From NCBI RefSeq assembly GCF_016801865.2, contig NC_068939.1:148220715-148284714 (forward strand): a stretch of 64,000 nt of DNA, given 5' to 3'. The stretch is from Culex pipiens pallens (taxonomy: Eukaryota > Arthropoda > Insecta > Diptera > Culicidae). Below the pieces are notes generated by a model. The model did no database searches. It was not told the origin of the DNA and was given only the letters and a program-made list of their open reading frames with translations. This document shows positions 44,037-57,139 of the stretch, piece by piece. Position 1 is the stretch's first letter, and each line of letters opens with the position of its first letter. Position numbers and translations under genes: made by a program.

Positions 44037-44923
44037 AGGGTGGAATCGAAAATTGATTTTTTCAGCAACACATTTTTTGGGTCCCTTTTAGGGTCCCAAA
44101 CAACCTCCCAAAATTTGTGAGCGATTGGTTAAGCCCACGATTGGCGCAAAGCGAATGAAATTTGTATGGAAATTACTATGGGGAAACATGCGTTTTCACA
44201 TTTTTGATTCTACAAAATTCATGTTTTATTATTTTATGAAACTAACACCGTAGAAGTATAGCCCTGGATGTCCTTAACAACTCTCCCGAAGACAGTATGG
44301 TGCTAAATTGCTTCTAACAAAAGTTACAGAGCGTTCAAGAGAGACATTTCGAAATACTCGGAAAAAACATACTTTTTGCCAACACTGCCAAGTCAAGCGG
44401 AATCTTTCAAAAACTATAACATATTTGAGGATTCGGGGTGCAACTTAACAAAACAGTGTCTTCTAATCAGTTCTTCACATCGATTTTAAGTAAGGTTAAT
44501 CAAAATATAAGAACAAGCATATCTGTTTTGTATTTCATGGTTCCTTAGGCAATGTTGGCAGAAAATTGTTTTTCACTGATTATTTCAATACACTAATTTA
44601 GAAAACTCTTTATCTTTTTTGTAACGCCTTTTAGCACCATACTGTCTTCTGGAGAGTTGTTAAGGACATCTAGGGCTATACTTCTACGGTGTTAGTTTCA
44701 TAAAATAATAAAACATGAATTTTGTAAATTCAAAAATGTGAAAATGCGAGTTTCCCCATAGTAATTTCCATACAAATTTCATTCGCTTTGCGCCAATCGT
44801 GGGCTTAACCAATCGCTCCCAAATTTTGGGAGGTTGTTAGGGACCCTAAAAGGGACCCGAAAAATGTGTTGCTGATTGGATTTTTATCATTTTTAATTTT
44901 CCCATATAACTAGATTCCACCCT
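44037..44923. mobile_element. MULE-like foldback element, 11-bp target duplication
   Basis: 887 bp, ends AGGGTGGAATC and GATTCCACCCT. The arms are inverted copies for nearly 300 bp (shared blocks 'ggttaagcccacgattggcg', 'gaaatttgtatggaaatta', 'aacaccgtagaagtatagcc'). AATGACACAAT is duplicated at 44026-44036 and 44924-44934. A 9-11 bp duplication with long inverted ends is the usual Mutator-like pattern. The central 300 bp has no frame. Confidence 0.8.
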
Positions 44924-45039
44924 AATGACACAATCTATTCGATTTACCTCGTTTTTTTTTCAAATATTTCTACTGACATTCACCGGTAGATTTTTTTTTC
45001 TGAGGCACCTATTATCATCACTTTTGCAGTTTTTTTTTC

Positions 45040-45690
45040 CAAAAATTTTAAATCAAGAAAAACATTTCAAAAGGCCCAAACATTCAATATTACGCCCTTT
45101 TGAAATGATTGTCTTGGTTTAAAAAATTTGAAAAAAAAATTTTCGAAAAGATCGGAAAATTTCACGAATGTTTTATATTTTAACATTGTAAATCGGACCA
45201 TTAGTTGCTGAGATATCGACATGGTGGGTTTTTGGGTGAGACTTAGAAAACATCAATTTTACTGTTTTTAAACACTTGCATTGCAATATCTCAGCAACTA
45301 AGGGTCGTATCAACAAAATTCAAAAAAGCAAAATATAGAGAATTTTCTCAGCTTTTCAAAAATATTTTTTGCATGTGCACTAATTTTAAAAAATGAAAAA
45401 CTGCGACTATTTTCAAAAAAGTTACCTTAAAATGGCTTTAACTTGAAAACGGTGCGCTTTATCAAAATTTCACAAGAGTTCTTTTTGATTGCAAATTTGA
45501 TTTTACATCGAAAAATGAATTTGAATAATTTTTGCGACCAATATTTGGATTTTTGGAAAAAATCAGTATTGATTAAAAAATTAATAACTCGGTCAAAGAT
45601 TTTTTGCACAACCTGGAAATTTCTGAAAAATTTACATTTGATGTCCTCTAAAACATATAAAAAAATTAAAAAAAATTAAATAAAACCAAA
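45040..45690. mobile_element. LTIR-A element copy 4, core fragment
   Basis: Shares the core with the other copies: an inverted pair around 'cattcaatattacgccc' at 45070-45120, 'gttgctgagatatcgacat', 'atctcagcaactaagggtcg', 'gaaaacggtgcgctttatca' and 'tcgaaaaatgaatttgaat'. Both termini are missing. Confidence 0.65.
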
Positions 45691-45873
45691 AGGTAAACAT
45701 TCGGGATTATTCCAAGGTCCAGTTTGTGACGATACACTACCTTCCCTTTACTAAGCAATCGAATCCAGAAGGGAAAAGATCACCAGTTGTGTTGGTCCGA
45801 GCCGGGATTTGAACCCCGATCTACCGCTTACGAGGCGGAAGCGTTACCACTAGGCTACGTGGCTCGGTCTACA
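45691..45873 (-). mobile_element. tRNA-derived SINE-like unit
   Basis: On the minus strand, a tRNA-like head (45873 downward) with a good A-box (tagcctagtgg) and B-box (ggttcaaatcc) is followed by about 100 bp of unrelated body. This is the layout of a tRNA-derived SINE. No A-rich tail is obvious. Confidence 0.5.
45799..45870 (-). tRNA. tRNA-like head, Thr(CGT)-type anticodon loop, probably not functional
   Basis: The cloverleaf is partial: ccgagcc can pair with ggctcgg, and the anticodon arm CCGC-CTCGTAA-GCGG gives anticodon CGT. The D-arm is present, but the acceptor pairing overlaps the T-stem by two bases if the loop is placed canonically. It may be a SINE head or a tRNA pseudogene. Confidence 0.5.
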
Positions 45874-45902
45874 AACATACTCTTATGATATTTTTTTTTT
45901 GG

Positions 45903-46233
45903 TACGTCCAGACTCGATTATCCGAAGGCCTTGGCAAAATTTCACTTCGGATAATTGAATCACGAAAAAAAATATTTTCGTTGGCTTATTTTTTATTGTT
46001 AAACTCTAGTATGACTCTTAAACTACTCTTAAGTGATTTAGAATTTCTAAATACAAGATGGCGGCCAAAAATGCGATGCTGAAATATTGAAAAAAAATTT
46101 TTTTTAATTTACGGGCAATCAACCGGCAATCAATTTGACTAAAAATTTGAATTTTTTTTCGTGATTCGATTATCCGAAGTTTTATACAAACCTTCGGATA
46201 ATCGAGGCTTCGGATAATCGAGTCTGGACTGTA
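45903..46233. mobile_element. Tc1/mariner-type MITE, 'ccagactcgattatccgaag' family
   Basis: TA-bounded 331-bp element whose ends (cgtccagactcgattatccg and cggataatcgagtctggactg) are inverted copies, each followed by a second 'ttcggataat' motif inside. Diverged relatives lie at about 57140-57323 and 58366-58480. Confidence 0.8.
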
Positions 46234-47560
46234 TTGATTTTTTTAAACTTTTCTGCAACTTGTTTGCCAAGATATGATTGTATTGTAAATGTCCAAAATG
46301 ATTTAAGAAAACAAAAAAATCTTCGGCAAGTGTGTGTAAACGAGGAAAAGAGAAGGAGTGATAAAAAGAGAGTTCTCTTGCTGGCAAGCACGACATAAAA
46401 GAAGGGAACATACTAGCTATAGTGACTGTCGCTATTCTCTCTGATATTTTGGTGCAAGAATCACCAAATGATAGTTTTTTTCTATCACTGAGTGGTGCTC
46501 TGCAATTTCGCAAATGAACTTCGACGAGAAGTCATTTGCATTATTATTTTTTTCCATACTAGTTTCCATACAATTTTAGAGCTAAGTCATACATAATGGT
46601 TATGAAAAGGTATGAAATTTTGAATTTTGGGAAGTGATTTTCTGATCGTTTCGGGGTCTTCGGCAAAGCTGTTGAGATTTTTTTCAGAAAAAATAGGTGC
46701 ACGGAAAAGAAACCCAGAAAATAGTATTATTTGTAAAATATCGAAAAAAAATTAAAAATACTTTATTAAAGCAAAATTTCAAATTTGCATTCGAAAAGAT
46801 CCTTGCCTTTTTTTTTTATAAAATTTACCGTTTTTATGTTTGGTAAATTTGGTTTTTGAGTTAAAAAAAAATAATGTTTAAAGAAAAGCAACCCTAAAAA
46901 AAATATTTTGAAGGGCTGAGAAATTTTTCTATAATTTTCTTTCTGAGACTACGAAAATCGAGAAAGTCTCAAAAAGAATTCGAATCGATGAAAATGAATT
47001 TCTCTAAGTGTCACCTTATTAGTCTATAATTTTCAACTGACGATATTTCGAAAAATATGGACCCGATATTCAATGTTAAAAATGGAAAATTTTGCGAAAT
47101 TTTCTGATCTTTGGTTGGTTTAATATACCCCTTTTGTAGTAATTTTACATTAAATAATATGTAAAAATTTAAAATTCAACAGAAACTGATGAAAATTCCG
47201 CCAGTTCCTGATGTAAAATTACACCTTTTTACACAAAATCAGTCACCATTCCCAGTTGTAATATTCTTATATTTTTTATATTGTGTGGAAATTCAAGGTA
47301 GAATTACATCCAGGATTGTGGCAGATGTTGTGTCAAAACAAAAGTGGATGTTGGACTTTTAAACACATAAAAACCGAAATTTAGTTACAATCAAAATAGT
47401 AATATTTAACCATAAAATTTTAAACCTTTTTAAAAACAAAACTTTATTTTTTAAGTCATGTTTGAAATTTTCACAATAGTATGGCAACAGCCTTTACAAC
47501 TATACTACATTCTACAAAGTTGTTTTTCATCTGAAAACGGACCACACTACTAAAAAAGTA
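46234..47560. other. Repeat-derived intergenic DNA
   Basis: 46550-46740 and 46990-47110 are LTIR-A-like fragments ('ccatacaattttagagc', 'gatcgtttcggggtcttcgg', 'atattcaatgttaaaaatg'). 47140-47290 is a fragment of the 'gtaatattac' MITE family seen at 50799. No gene. Confidence 0.45.
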
Positions 47561-48330
47561 CAACTCTTGGATCCTCTTCTTTCGCTGTAGGAATGATCTT
47601 TAACGATATCAGACCCCAACGAGACTCCCCGGGCACCCCAGAGCTCAAGATCGTGTGGCAGCAATTTCCAGGCTCCGCATGTATTAATAGAAAATGGTTT
47701 GAATTTCCCTCGTCGTCGTCGTCGTCGTCTAAGCAGCAGCGTCAAAGGCCAAAGGTTATGGGATCTTCCTCCATGATATCTACAAAAAAAAACAACCAGT
47801 CGGAGGTTCGTCGTAAGGTGGATTGAGTAATGATGATGATAGTCTACAACTCTCGAAACGGCAGCAAAAGCAAGAGATGCCTCTAGGGAGTAGGGCGCAG
47901 GTAATTTGGCCAAGTACCGGGGGTACAGTTAGGATCGCGCATATACCTACAAATCTTCGCGGAAGATCCCCCAATTGGTGGTGGAGGAGGTGATGGCGGT
48001 GACTGAAACCTTCTCACGATTACTATTTCCTCTCGAGCGAGACCGCGGTTTCGGAACAAACGGTCATGAAAGCTAATTGATGCAATAGTTTTGCTGTGTT
48101 TTTTCCTGCTTTCTTGGAAAAAGATGAGGATGACTTTGGTCGGGTCGGGTTCTATTGGGAAGTGCAAAAATATGCGCTTCAAAAGGGTACATTGTGTTGC
48201 ATGAAGTTGATTTCTGATGTTTCTCACGAACATCACTTTCTCAGCATTTATCTGCTTTCAGACAAAATAAGTTGGAAATTCATCTGTAAAAAGTGCAACG
48301 AAATGGGATGAAAAGTAAGATGTCACTGCT
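47561..48330. other. Low-repeat GC-richer island with (GTC)n
   Basis: Unique sequence including a short gtcgtcgtcgtcgtc run at about 47711. Open frames overlap on both strands and match nothing I recognise. Candidate regulatory DNA or untranslated exon upstream of neur. Confidence 0.35.
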
Positions 48331-48954
48331 CGTAACGCTTACCTTCCAGAACATATTTTTTAATCTTTAATTTTTAATGTTTTAATGGTGATGGTTACAA
48401 TTAAACCCCATATTTTAATACATCATTTTATTGTAATTGTCGGCTAGTTTTGTAGAACATTGCTACACGAAATAATTGAAAAAAATATCTTTCTAGGTTA
48501 TGGCAGATTCTCTTTACCCAGTGTGCGCACTTAAATTCTATTTTCAAATTCTCGACTTTTCCAGAAATTCAAATAATAGGAAATTTATCTAAAGAATGAT
48601 TTCAAACAAAAAAATCTCAATCAAAATGCAAATAACTACCATCGAATAAATCGAAATTAATTTAAAAAAAAACAAACTGTTCACAATTTTCGTAAAAACA
48701 AAAACTTAACAACAAATTCCTTAAAAAAACTTCAAAAATGGAAGCACTCATTATTTTTACTCAGAATAGGAACATAAACAATTAGTCTTTGATTAATAAC
48801 AGAAAGCTTTACAATACTTGTAATTTCATTGTTTATTTTTAAAATTGGCAAACGTCTAGTTAGTTAAACTTCGTTTCAACTGGAAATGGCAACAAGTTAA
48901 AGATAACTGAACTTATTATTTTATATTTAATTTTGTTTTAAATTAAAAAACGTT
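48331..48954. other. AT-rich intergenic, nothing recognised
   Basis: Low-complexity A/T DNA without element ends or frames. Confidence 0.4.
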
Positions 48955-49660
48955 ACTTAATCCACCTTAAGGTGGTTGGTACCTTCCTCACATTCATGTT
49001 CAGGTTGTATTTACAAATTAATTTAAGAGTTTTTGTTTTTAATTTTTTAATTTTTTTTCTTTTATTTTTTTATAATTATTGTTTTTACCAGAACAGCAAT
49101 TTTCAATTCTTTTTTTACCAACTCTCCAAAATAAAGGAGAAAGGGGAGGGCTGTTATTGAATTTAAAAGTGCTGATATGCCAACATTAGGTGCACGATGG
49201 AATTGCATGCTGTCTCTCTAGTCTTAGTAAACAATGTCTTATGAGTTGTACATTTCAGTAAAAAGTTCGTGTAAATCTTTGTCGAGACAAAATGATGTAT
49301 TCAGCAACATAATTACTACAGACTTTTTCCATAAGAGACGCAGACACTGCTTAAGCAATGTGGCAACCGGGCGATACGCATGCTGCCCGACTCTCGCGCG
49401 TAAGCAAAAAGATCCGGCCTTTGAGGTTATGCAAAAATCACCCTTTTTTGTAGCTACAAAAAAACTTTTTCATGGCATAACTTTATAAGTACTTCACTAA
49501 ACAGAATAAAATTTAATAGGGTCTTAGGGGATTTGTTCAGAATTTGATTCTGAGTCGATAGGTATACGTGAACGTATATCTAGGAGGTGTATTTAAGAAG
49601 TTCATTTTTCGAGTGATTTTATAGCCTTGCCTCAGTGAGGTGAGGAAGGCAAAACGGTTA
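48955..49660 (-). mobile_element. Helentron-like repeat, copy without 164-bp array
   Basis: Begins with the family tail (taatccaccttaaggtgg, then accttcctcac) at 48959 and ends with the hairpin terminus near 49620-49653 (gccttgcctcagtgaggtgaggaaggc-like, with a small duplication), preceded by the 'gattctgagtcgata' block. The tandem units are absent and unrelated AT-rich sequence lies between, so it is a degraded or array-less relative. Confidence 0.55.
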
Positions 49661-50798
49661 AAACTTAGTGGCTGAAATTGATATTTCAAACATTTTTTAA
49701 AAAATATCTGGGAATTCACTTGAAAAAATGTAGAAAAAGACCCTTTTTAATTTTGAAAATTTTGTTATGAGTTTTTGAATCAATGTTGATTTATCTAGTA
49801 GTCAGTATTTAACTATTTGAATTTTTCAATGTAAAATTCGGTTTGATAAGATTCCATGTTTTCCCACTTATTTTATACGAAATGTTTGAGAGACAAATTC
49901 TTTAAACATATTTGCAATAACTCAACATTTTTTGGATTTTGTTTTTTTAAATTTTTTTCATATTTTCAAACCGTAAACAAGTTTTTCCATTTTTTTTTTA
50001 TTTTTTTTTTTTCAATGAGAACGAACAACGATTGGTTTTTTTTCGATAAGTGTTATTGTTATTATAAGTGTTCCGATAACTAAAAATCAAATTTTATTTA
50101 CAGAAATTTACCCATACTCACAAAAAAGTTCAAGGGAACTTTTTTTCCGACTTTCCCGATTTCCCGACATTTTGAGCAGCAATTTTCTGAAAAATCTGGA
50201 CCTCGAATTCTTGAAAAAGTCCAAAATTACCTTGTAGAACAATGCTTCTCGCAAATCAAAAAAAAACCCAAATTATAAATACTTCACAAAGTCAAAAAAG
50301 GGGGAATTTATTTATTTTTATGTTATTTTACTTAAATTGATGTGTGAAAAGTGAAATTCAACAGAAAATAATGAAAGTTTCACCAGTTACTGAGGTATAC
50401 ACTATACATAGACATTTTCCAACGAAAGATTTTAATTTTAAAAAGGAAATTTTCCAATGAATAGCTCATTTTACACATTAGGTTAGGTAAAATTACATTA
50501 AAAAAAAGTAATATTCAACCTTCAAATTTTCCAAATTTCCCAATAAACATTATAATTAATTACTTATTTACTTTTCAAGTATTTTAATGGTTTGATTTTA
50601 AAGTTTTATCGATTATCTCATGATTGCAATCAACATTCAAAACCTAGAATAAGTTCTCAATTACATGTTAAATAAACATTCGTAAGAAAAATACAAACAA
50701 ATAAATGTGAAATGGCATTATTAAAAAAATGTTTTTCTCATTGTTGCAGGTGATTTTTTTTTGTTAAATTGTTAATAAAGAATTTCCACCATTGGCTA
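49661..50798. other. AT-rich intergenic with MITE fragments
   Basis: About 50320-50530 carries diverged pieces of the 'gtaaaattaca' MITE family. The rest is A/T-rich with long T runs. No gene. Confidence 0.4.
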
Positions 50799-51017
50799 CA
50801 CAGAAAAAAATAATGTAAATTTGGAAGCTGTAATTTTGGAAGGTTGAATATTACCTCTTTTATGATGTAATGTTACCTCAATTTAAACTGAAAAATTAAC
50901 ATTACACCAGAAAAGTGGTAAAATTACACATTTCCAGAGGTAAAATTACACCTTTTTCTGACATATAAGATGTACCCCTTCCCAGATGTAATATTACCAT
51001 GATTTTTTTTTCTGTGC
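50799..51017. mobile_element. MITE of the 'gtaatattac' family, complete copy
   Basis: About 219 bp with inverted ends cacagaaaaaaa / tttttttctgtg and recurrent ggtaatattac / gtaaaattaca motifs along its length. A sister copy is at 53318-53508, and fragments lie near 47140, 50320, 61360, 61640 and 62100. Confidence 0.65.
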
Positions 51018-51179
51018 AGCTTTATTATATCAAACAAGTCAATACGTGGGCAGTAAATTGAAAATGAAGAAAAAAAAATTCAGAGGCAACATTAGCACAT
51101 TTCATATTTCATTCAATATTTAATCTTCGGACAAAGTATTACAAAAGCATGCTAATTTAAAAGAAAAAAAAACTTGTTT

Positions 51180-51436
51180 TCAATATGCAAAATCATCCGG
51201 AAAATAAAGTAAACCCATTCCAAGTACGACAACCCGACCGCGCACCCCGTTAATCATCTCCAAACTCTTCCGCGACCTACTCCGCTCATCGTCATCATCA
51301 TCGCCGACGTCGTCGTGACGACCATGGAATCTGGTATTGTTCCGCGAACCTGATGGGCTAGGGTTAAGCATCCAGCCAGAAGTCGTTCTCACGGCATCAA
51401 GCGCGACAGGTTCAACTGGCAGCAAAGCATAATATT

Positions 51437-51468
<32 letters not shown>

Positions 51469-52180
51469 ATACCAACGACTCCCTCATTTCCCAGAAATTA
51501 CACACCGTAGCCGTCTGAGGCCGCCTCAATTCGACACATTCCTTGGCCAATTCACACTCTCCAAAGCGACGCGTCGTCATCCACCTACGCGACTTGGGGA
51601 ACTTGGAAAGCAATTATGCCCAAGAGTGGCTAGCGATACCTAGTTAAGTCAGTCAGGCAGGCAGCTCCCATCCCCTTAAGCTTGTGCATATTTAAATTCC
51701 ATTCAATTTTGGTAAATAGGCAAGGTGTAGAAATAATTTCTCTTTCTCGAAAAAAAAAAGAGAAGTAAAAACCCTCAGTGATTCCAATCCAAACCACAGC
51801 AAACCTTTGCTGGTAGATATGGGCATGCTAATTTCACATCGCGCGCGCGCCCGTGTACTTATGGACTTGCGTAGACTTGAACAAACCTTGGTATACGTGA
51901 GAGGTAACGTCAGGCGCGTCCCAAAAACCTCTTAACCGGCATGAATGGGCGACGAGGCGCGAGAGAGGATGATTCACTTTTAAACGATTGTTAATACACC
52001 TATTTGTACAGCAAAAAAGCTGCTCCCCGTGCCTTGGGATACCTGAACGAAGCTCCGCTTGGATGTGGGTTTGGTGGGCTATAGGTCGTAGTACGGGGCC
52101 ACGAGATGCGATCCGAGATGCTGTGCGAGAAGTTGAGCCGCAGAGTCAGGGATGGCGAAATTCATTTGAAAAAGTGCAAA
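51180..52180. other. Low-repeat island with CAG microsatellite
   Basis: Unique GC-richer DNA. (GCA)n of about 10 repeats lies at 51437-51465, and 'gcgcgcgcgc' occurs at 51841. No frame or splice pattern that I recognise. Possible regulatory DNA or UTR. Confidence 0.4.
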
Positions 52181-53317
52181 TAAAAAATCTATCGGGATTA
52201 TACAAACTTATAAATCTTGTGTACCTATTTGAATTTTTGTCGAATTTCCATTCGAAAATTATTAATGTCGTTCAAAGATATAATTAACTTGTGTAATTGT
52301 TTTTTTTTATTCAAATTCTCAAAAAAGATAACAACACAATTAAATCAAATGAAAAACAAATGTTATGCCACCAAAATCAGCTTAAAAATCGATTAATTTT
52401 TTTCAATAAAATTCATTCTAACACTATTCAAAATTTTCCAACTGATAGTAAACATATATTATGGCAAAGGTTTTATAATATCGCATGAAGATCTCAAGTG
52501 ACGCATTTAAAAAAGAAAATCATGGAAATATCGATATTGGAAAAAATATGGATTATGTTTTTCGGTTTTCTTAACTGTTCAAATACTTTCGGAAAAGTTG
52601 AAATTAAGAACAAAAAATCATAAATTATTGTAATGTGTTAACTTGAAGCAAAAATTCTAATAATATCCTAAAAGAATTTTTATTTTTTTTATTTTTTTAT
52701 ATGTTAATTAGTTGTTTATCTCTCCCAACTTGCTGTATAAAGCTGATATATTCTTCTATCTTCCACCCAGGTCGTAATGATATAGAAAAATATATGTCAA
52801 TCTTGTTTAACAATTAAATACTAAATTTTTTAAATGGGTGCAACATATTCATTGTTGAGCAAAACAAAATCTGAATGTGTTTGTTTCAAAATTATTTTAA
52901 ATTATTTCATTGGAAAATCATCATTGAAAAAGTTGCAAACTGTTTAAAACTAAAAAGAAAGTTTAATTCAAATATATTCGTGAAAACAAAAAAAAATTCC
53001 GAAAATCCAAAAAACTTAAACAAGATTTAAGGGTAAAGTTGAAATGGATGCAGAAATAAGTATATCGAATTAAATTAAACTAATTTTGTGTGCACAGGAA
53101 ATTTATAAGAAAAGATTGATAGGGAAGTAAATTTTGTGAAAACTTGAAAATATTTAATCACATAAGAAAATATTATGAAAAAGTTATGCAAAAATTAAGT
53201 TCATCAAAACTTTAAGAATTTTACAAGTTTCAGTAAATTTTATTCCTGTTTTACATTATGTCTGCAATACTACGGATAACGGATAAATTAGAGTTAAAAA
53301 TAGCTACTTGCGAGACG
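52181..53317. other. AT-rich intergenic, nothing recognised
   Basis: Low-complexity DNA with no defined ends and no credible coding frame. Confidence 0.4.
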
Positions 53318-53508
53318 GGTGTAATTTTTGAAGATTGAATATTACCTCTTTTATGATGTAATTTTATCTCAATTTAGACTGAAAAAGTCAAATTACACGA
53401 GAAAAGTGGCAAATATACAAATTTTCAGAGGTTAAATTACAGATTTTTTCTGATATAAAAGATGTACCCCTTATTAAATGTAATATTACCATGATTTGTT
53501 TTACTGTG
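53318..53508. mobile_element. MITE of the 'gtaatattac' family, second copy
   Basis: Aligns block by block with 50799-51017 (shared 'ttgaatattacctctttta' and 'aagatgtacccctt' blocks and a ctgtg end) but is more diverged. Confidence 0.6.
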
Positions 53509-53969
53509 TAAACTCGCTCTAAAGATTAAATTTTATGGAAAAAATATATATAAACAAGCAGAAAAAATAAAAAGCTGCTGGAAAAAAATTAAGAACAACA
53601 AACAGCCAAAAGATAAGATTGGAAATTGTAGGACATTCCTCATAAAACCAAATGAAAACAAAAACTTTGATAAATTCATAACAAAAGTATTAAACATGAA
53701 TGATCCTTTCGAAAAAAATATACATTTATAACTGCACAAAAAATTAATTTGGAGACATTGCAATTTGGAAATAAACTGCCTTGAATGTTTGAAATCGTGC
53801 TTAGTTTTCATTCCTGCGAAATTCAGAGTGTTGACAAAGCTTAAAAATCACTCAAATCAATTTACGAATCATCAACTTCAAACATGCTTCAAATTATTCA
53901 TCTGCACGTCTTTTAAACTAATCAGAGATATAATCTTTTGCATTAGAAAAATGTACAAATTTAATGTAC

Positions 53970-54539
53970 TTAAGGAGTTACATACATGTAAGAAATCGTA
54001 AAATTTCATAATTCATAAAATTTATTGAATCCTTTATTGAAAACTGAGTTAGAGACGATTTAAACTCAAAATTTTGCCATGCGCAAAGCGGACTGTCAAA
54101 CTTTGAGAGCGTTTTCTCGAGAAGGGATGGACCAAATTGGCTGAAATTTGAGGTGAAGACTCTTAGTGTGCATGACGAAGCCCGATTTTGAAATTTAGCT
54201 TTTTTAAAAAAAAAAATCAAAAACTGACAATTTTTTAAATGAAAAACATAAAGATATTTTTATATTTTCTCACGTGATTGGTTTAACGAGTCTTCACCAA
54301 AATTTTGAGCCGATTTGGTCATAGCAGTGTTGAGATATCGTGGCACCCGTTTTTCGAAACTGCTAACTTCAAATAGCTATATCTCGGCAATGATACAACC
54401 AAATGTCCTCAAATTTGTTTTATTAACAGATGAAAATGTATATTTGATTACCCTGAAAACAGATTCAAACAAAAGTTTAAATGTGTGCTCATACCAACCT
54501 TTGACTTTTTTCCTGATTTACATGTATGTAACCCCTTAA
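53970..54539. mobile_element. TTAA-flanked MITE (piggyBac-like)
   Basis: Inverted ends ttaaggagttacatacatgt and acatgtatgtaaccccttaa with TTAA at both outer edges (53970-53973 and 54536-54539). TTAA targets are typical of piggyBac-type transposases. A partial copy with the same left end (ttaaggggttacatacatgt) lies at 60743. No coding frame. Confidence 0.7.
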
Positions 54540-55830
54540 GAATAGTTGAAGGCACTTTCAGCAAAATACAAAATTAGACAGAGTTCGAACTTTACTGAAA
54601 AATAGAAAAATTATCTATATTTAAACAGAAATGTTCGTCAGCAAACTACTAAATTATCTCAAAGCCTCACACTTTATCTTAATTAAGTAATAGATTTTAA
54701 TTTCGATTAGTGAATCAGTGTAGCCAATTTTAGCAATCGAGATGAAAAATTTGGAAAATCACATAATTAAGCCTTTTACATCTCTGATTGCAGTACGTAC
54801 GGTACTTGGCAGGCTGGCTCGTGGGACCACTCAGCTCTTCCCCTTTCCCCCCACACTCTGCTCCACCACCCACCGAGCTGGGTGCCCAGTTGGAAAGAAG
54901 CGCCTCACTCGCTAGCTGGCACAAACAAAGAGTTGCATTTATGTTCCTCCAATAAATAAATAAAAGAACATAATATCCAACGGCGAGGATCGGGCGCCAA
55001 GAGGGTTGGTTGGAGGGGGCTCCCTTAAAAAAACCTCTCACAAAAAAGCAATTCCAGCTGAGATTTTACACTCTCTTTCCGTGGTGGGAGCAAATCCACC
55101 AAAATCACGAGCAGGGTTCGTCGCTTATTGTTGTTGTCGGTTTTTTGCTCCTCCGTTCAAGAGAGTCTCTCAGTGTCTCTCTTGTTTGGGATAGCCCAAA
55201 CTCCCCGCCGTGCCTCTTGTGCGCCACTCCAACTGTGCTCCCATGTTGCACGGTTCGTTGATGATGCGATCGTGATTTGCACCATCGCTTTCCTCAAAGG
55301 CCACCACCCTCCCGTTCCCCAATTTGCCACCCAACGGGGCCCAACCTGGTGGTGATGATTGTGGCGTTGATGACGAGGACGATGATGCTCACTGAACCGT
55401 ATCTACGTAAGGGCCGTAAGTGCGAGTAGCTTTGTAATTCAAAGTTTTAGAGTAAAATTTAAAACAAACCAAATAGTCAAATATCAAGTAATAAATAAAA
55501 ACTTAAAGATTCAAAATCACCCCCCAAAACGGTACAAACGCAATCCGTACCAGAGCGGTCGTAATCAGTGGACGGCGATCGCGTGGAACCGACTGCGACG
55601 ACGATGGCTTTTTAGGTGAAACAAAAAGTAGAAGAAGAAGAGAACAAATCTGGAGAGCCAAAGTAATGGCGCGGGGGTGAGAGCACGTGTAGGGAGTGTG
55701 AAACTCTGATTTGGAGCCGGGGAGTGTAGGGATGTTCTTGAGTCAAAATCATTTCTCGATTGTATGAAATTTGTACTATTAAAATGTAATTCAAATTCAA
55801 ATTCAATATTAATTTATTTGATTCAAAGTG
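54540..55830. other. Intergenic; low-repeat island 54770-55720
   Basis: 54770-55720 is unique and GC-richer. Frames up to about 100 codons on both strands resemble no known family. It could be an untranslated exon or enhancer DNA. Confidence 0.35.
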
Positions 55831-57139
55831 TTCTAACCTTAGAGAAACATAATTTAATGTTTTTTTCTTTGCAAATAACTTTGGTTTTTATCAAAGTATT
55901 TATTGCCCTCCTTAACTTAACAAATAAGAATACTTTTTAGATTTTTTTTTTTATAGAAAACTACTTTGAGAAGTGAAGTTTAATCACTATAGAGTAATTC
56001 TCCGCCAATTCACATGAAATTGGAAAAAAAACGTTGCCCCGACCCTTCTTCGATTAACCCTAAGGGGTAATTTTTGTCCCTGATCACGAATCCGAGCTCC
56101 ATTTTTCGATATCTCGTGACGGAGGAGCGGTACGACCCTGGTTGGTGTTTGGTGTCAAAGGGACTTTTATGTAACGCCCGATTTGATGGCATATTTAGAA
56201 TTCCGAAAAACGAATTTTTCATCGAAAAACGAATTTTTCATCGAAAAATTTGTAAGTGTAATTTTTCTCGAGAGTCTCGACAATATTTCCTGTATATGAG
56301 CAATTCTCCCAAGAGTGAGCAATTTTTTTAACTTTTGTATTTTTTTTTATTTGGATGGTACTTTGTGTCTTTTTTTTTATGACCACAGAAGACATTTTGT
56401 ATCGTTCGTCCATACAAGTCTCAATACAATTTTGGCAAATCTATATCTTGAGAACCAATTTTCAGACCGATTTGATGTCTTCAGTAAAGTTGTAGATAAT
56501 GCTTAGGACATCTCAGAAGAAAAGTTAGGCTTAAAATTTTTTTTAAGTTTGTTTCCCTCAGCTCTGATCAAGGTCAAGAGGAGGGGGGCAAAAAAATCAA
56601 ATGTCAAGCCCAACCTTCAAATTTTTGAAGCAGAAAGTATCACTGAATGCTTTTTACATTATTACAGTTATGCTTCTACCGAAAATTTGTTTAATATCAA
56701 TAAATTTATATAATTATTTTCCAAAAAAAATCTGACAAAAAAAAATAAGAAAATATAAATATTGAAATAACAAGCCATAGTTTCAACATTTGTATGGAAA
56801 AAGTGTTTTAAAATTCATTTTACACTAGTTCAGTTGTTTTGTAATTATTAGTTTAAAAAAAATGTAAGATTTGACGAAACAAAAATTTTAGCGAAAAAAA
56901 AACTTGCGATAATAAACATCGAATATTTTCAAAAATTCTGAAGATTTTTAAATCAACATGCTTAAAAATGATTCAGAACGCAGGAGAATGCATTTCAAAT
57001 TGATTTCAGCTGATTTCAGTTAAATTTCCATTGAAATTTTGAAGTTTTTTGAAAAAATATTTTTTTTTGCTCCCTGATTTTTCGGGCCAATTTTGAAGGT
57101 GGGGGAGACAAAAACTTTAAATAGAATTTGTACCAGCCT
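55831..57139. other. AT-rich intergenic with LTIR-A end fragment
   Basis: 56298-56530 starts with gagcaattctc and carries 'gtccatacaagtctc' and 'gatttgatgtcttcag' blocks, marking an LTIR-A left terminus. 56215-56250 holds a short direct repeat (ttcatcgaaaaacgaattt). Otherwise no feature. Confidence 0.45.
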
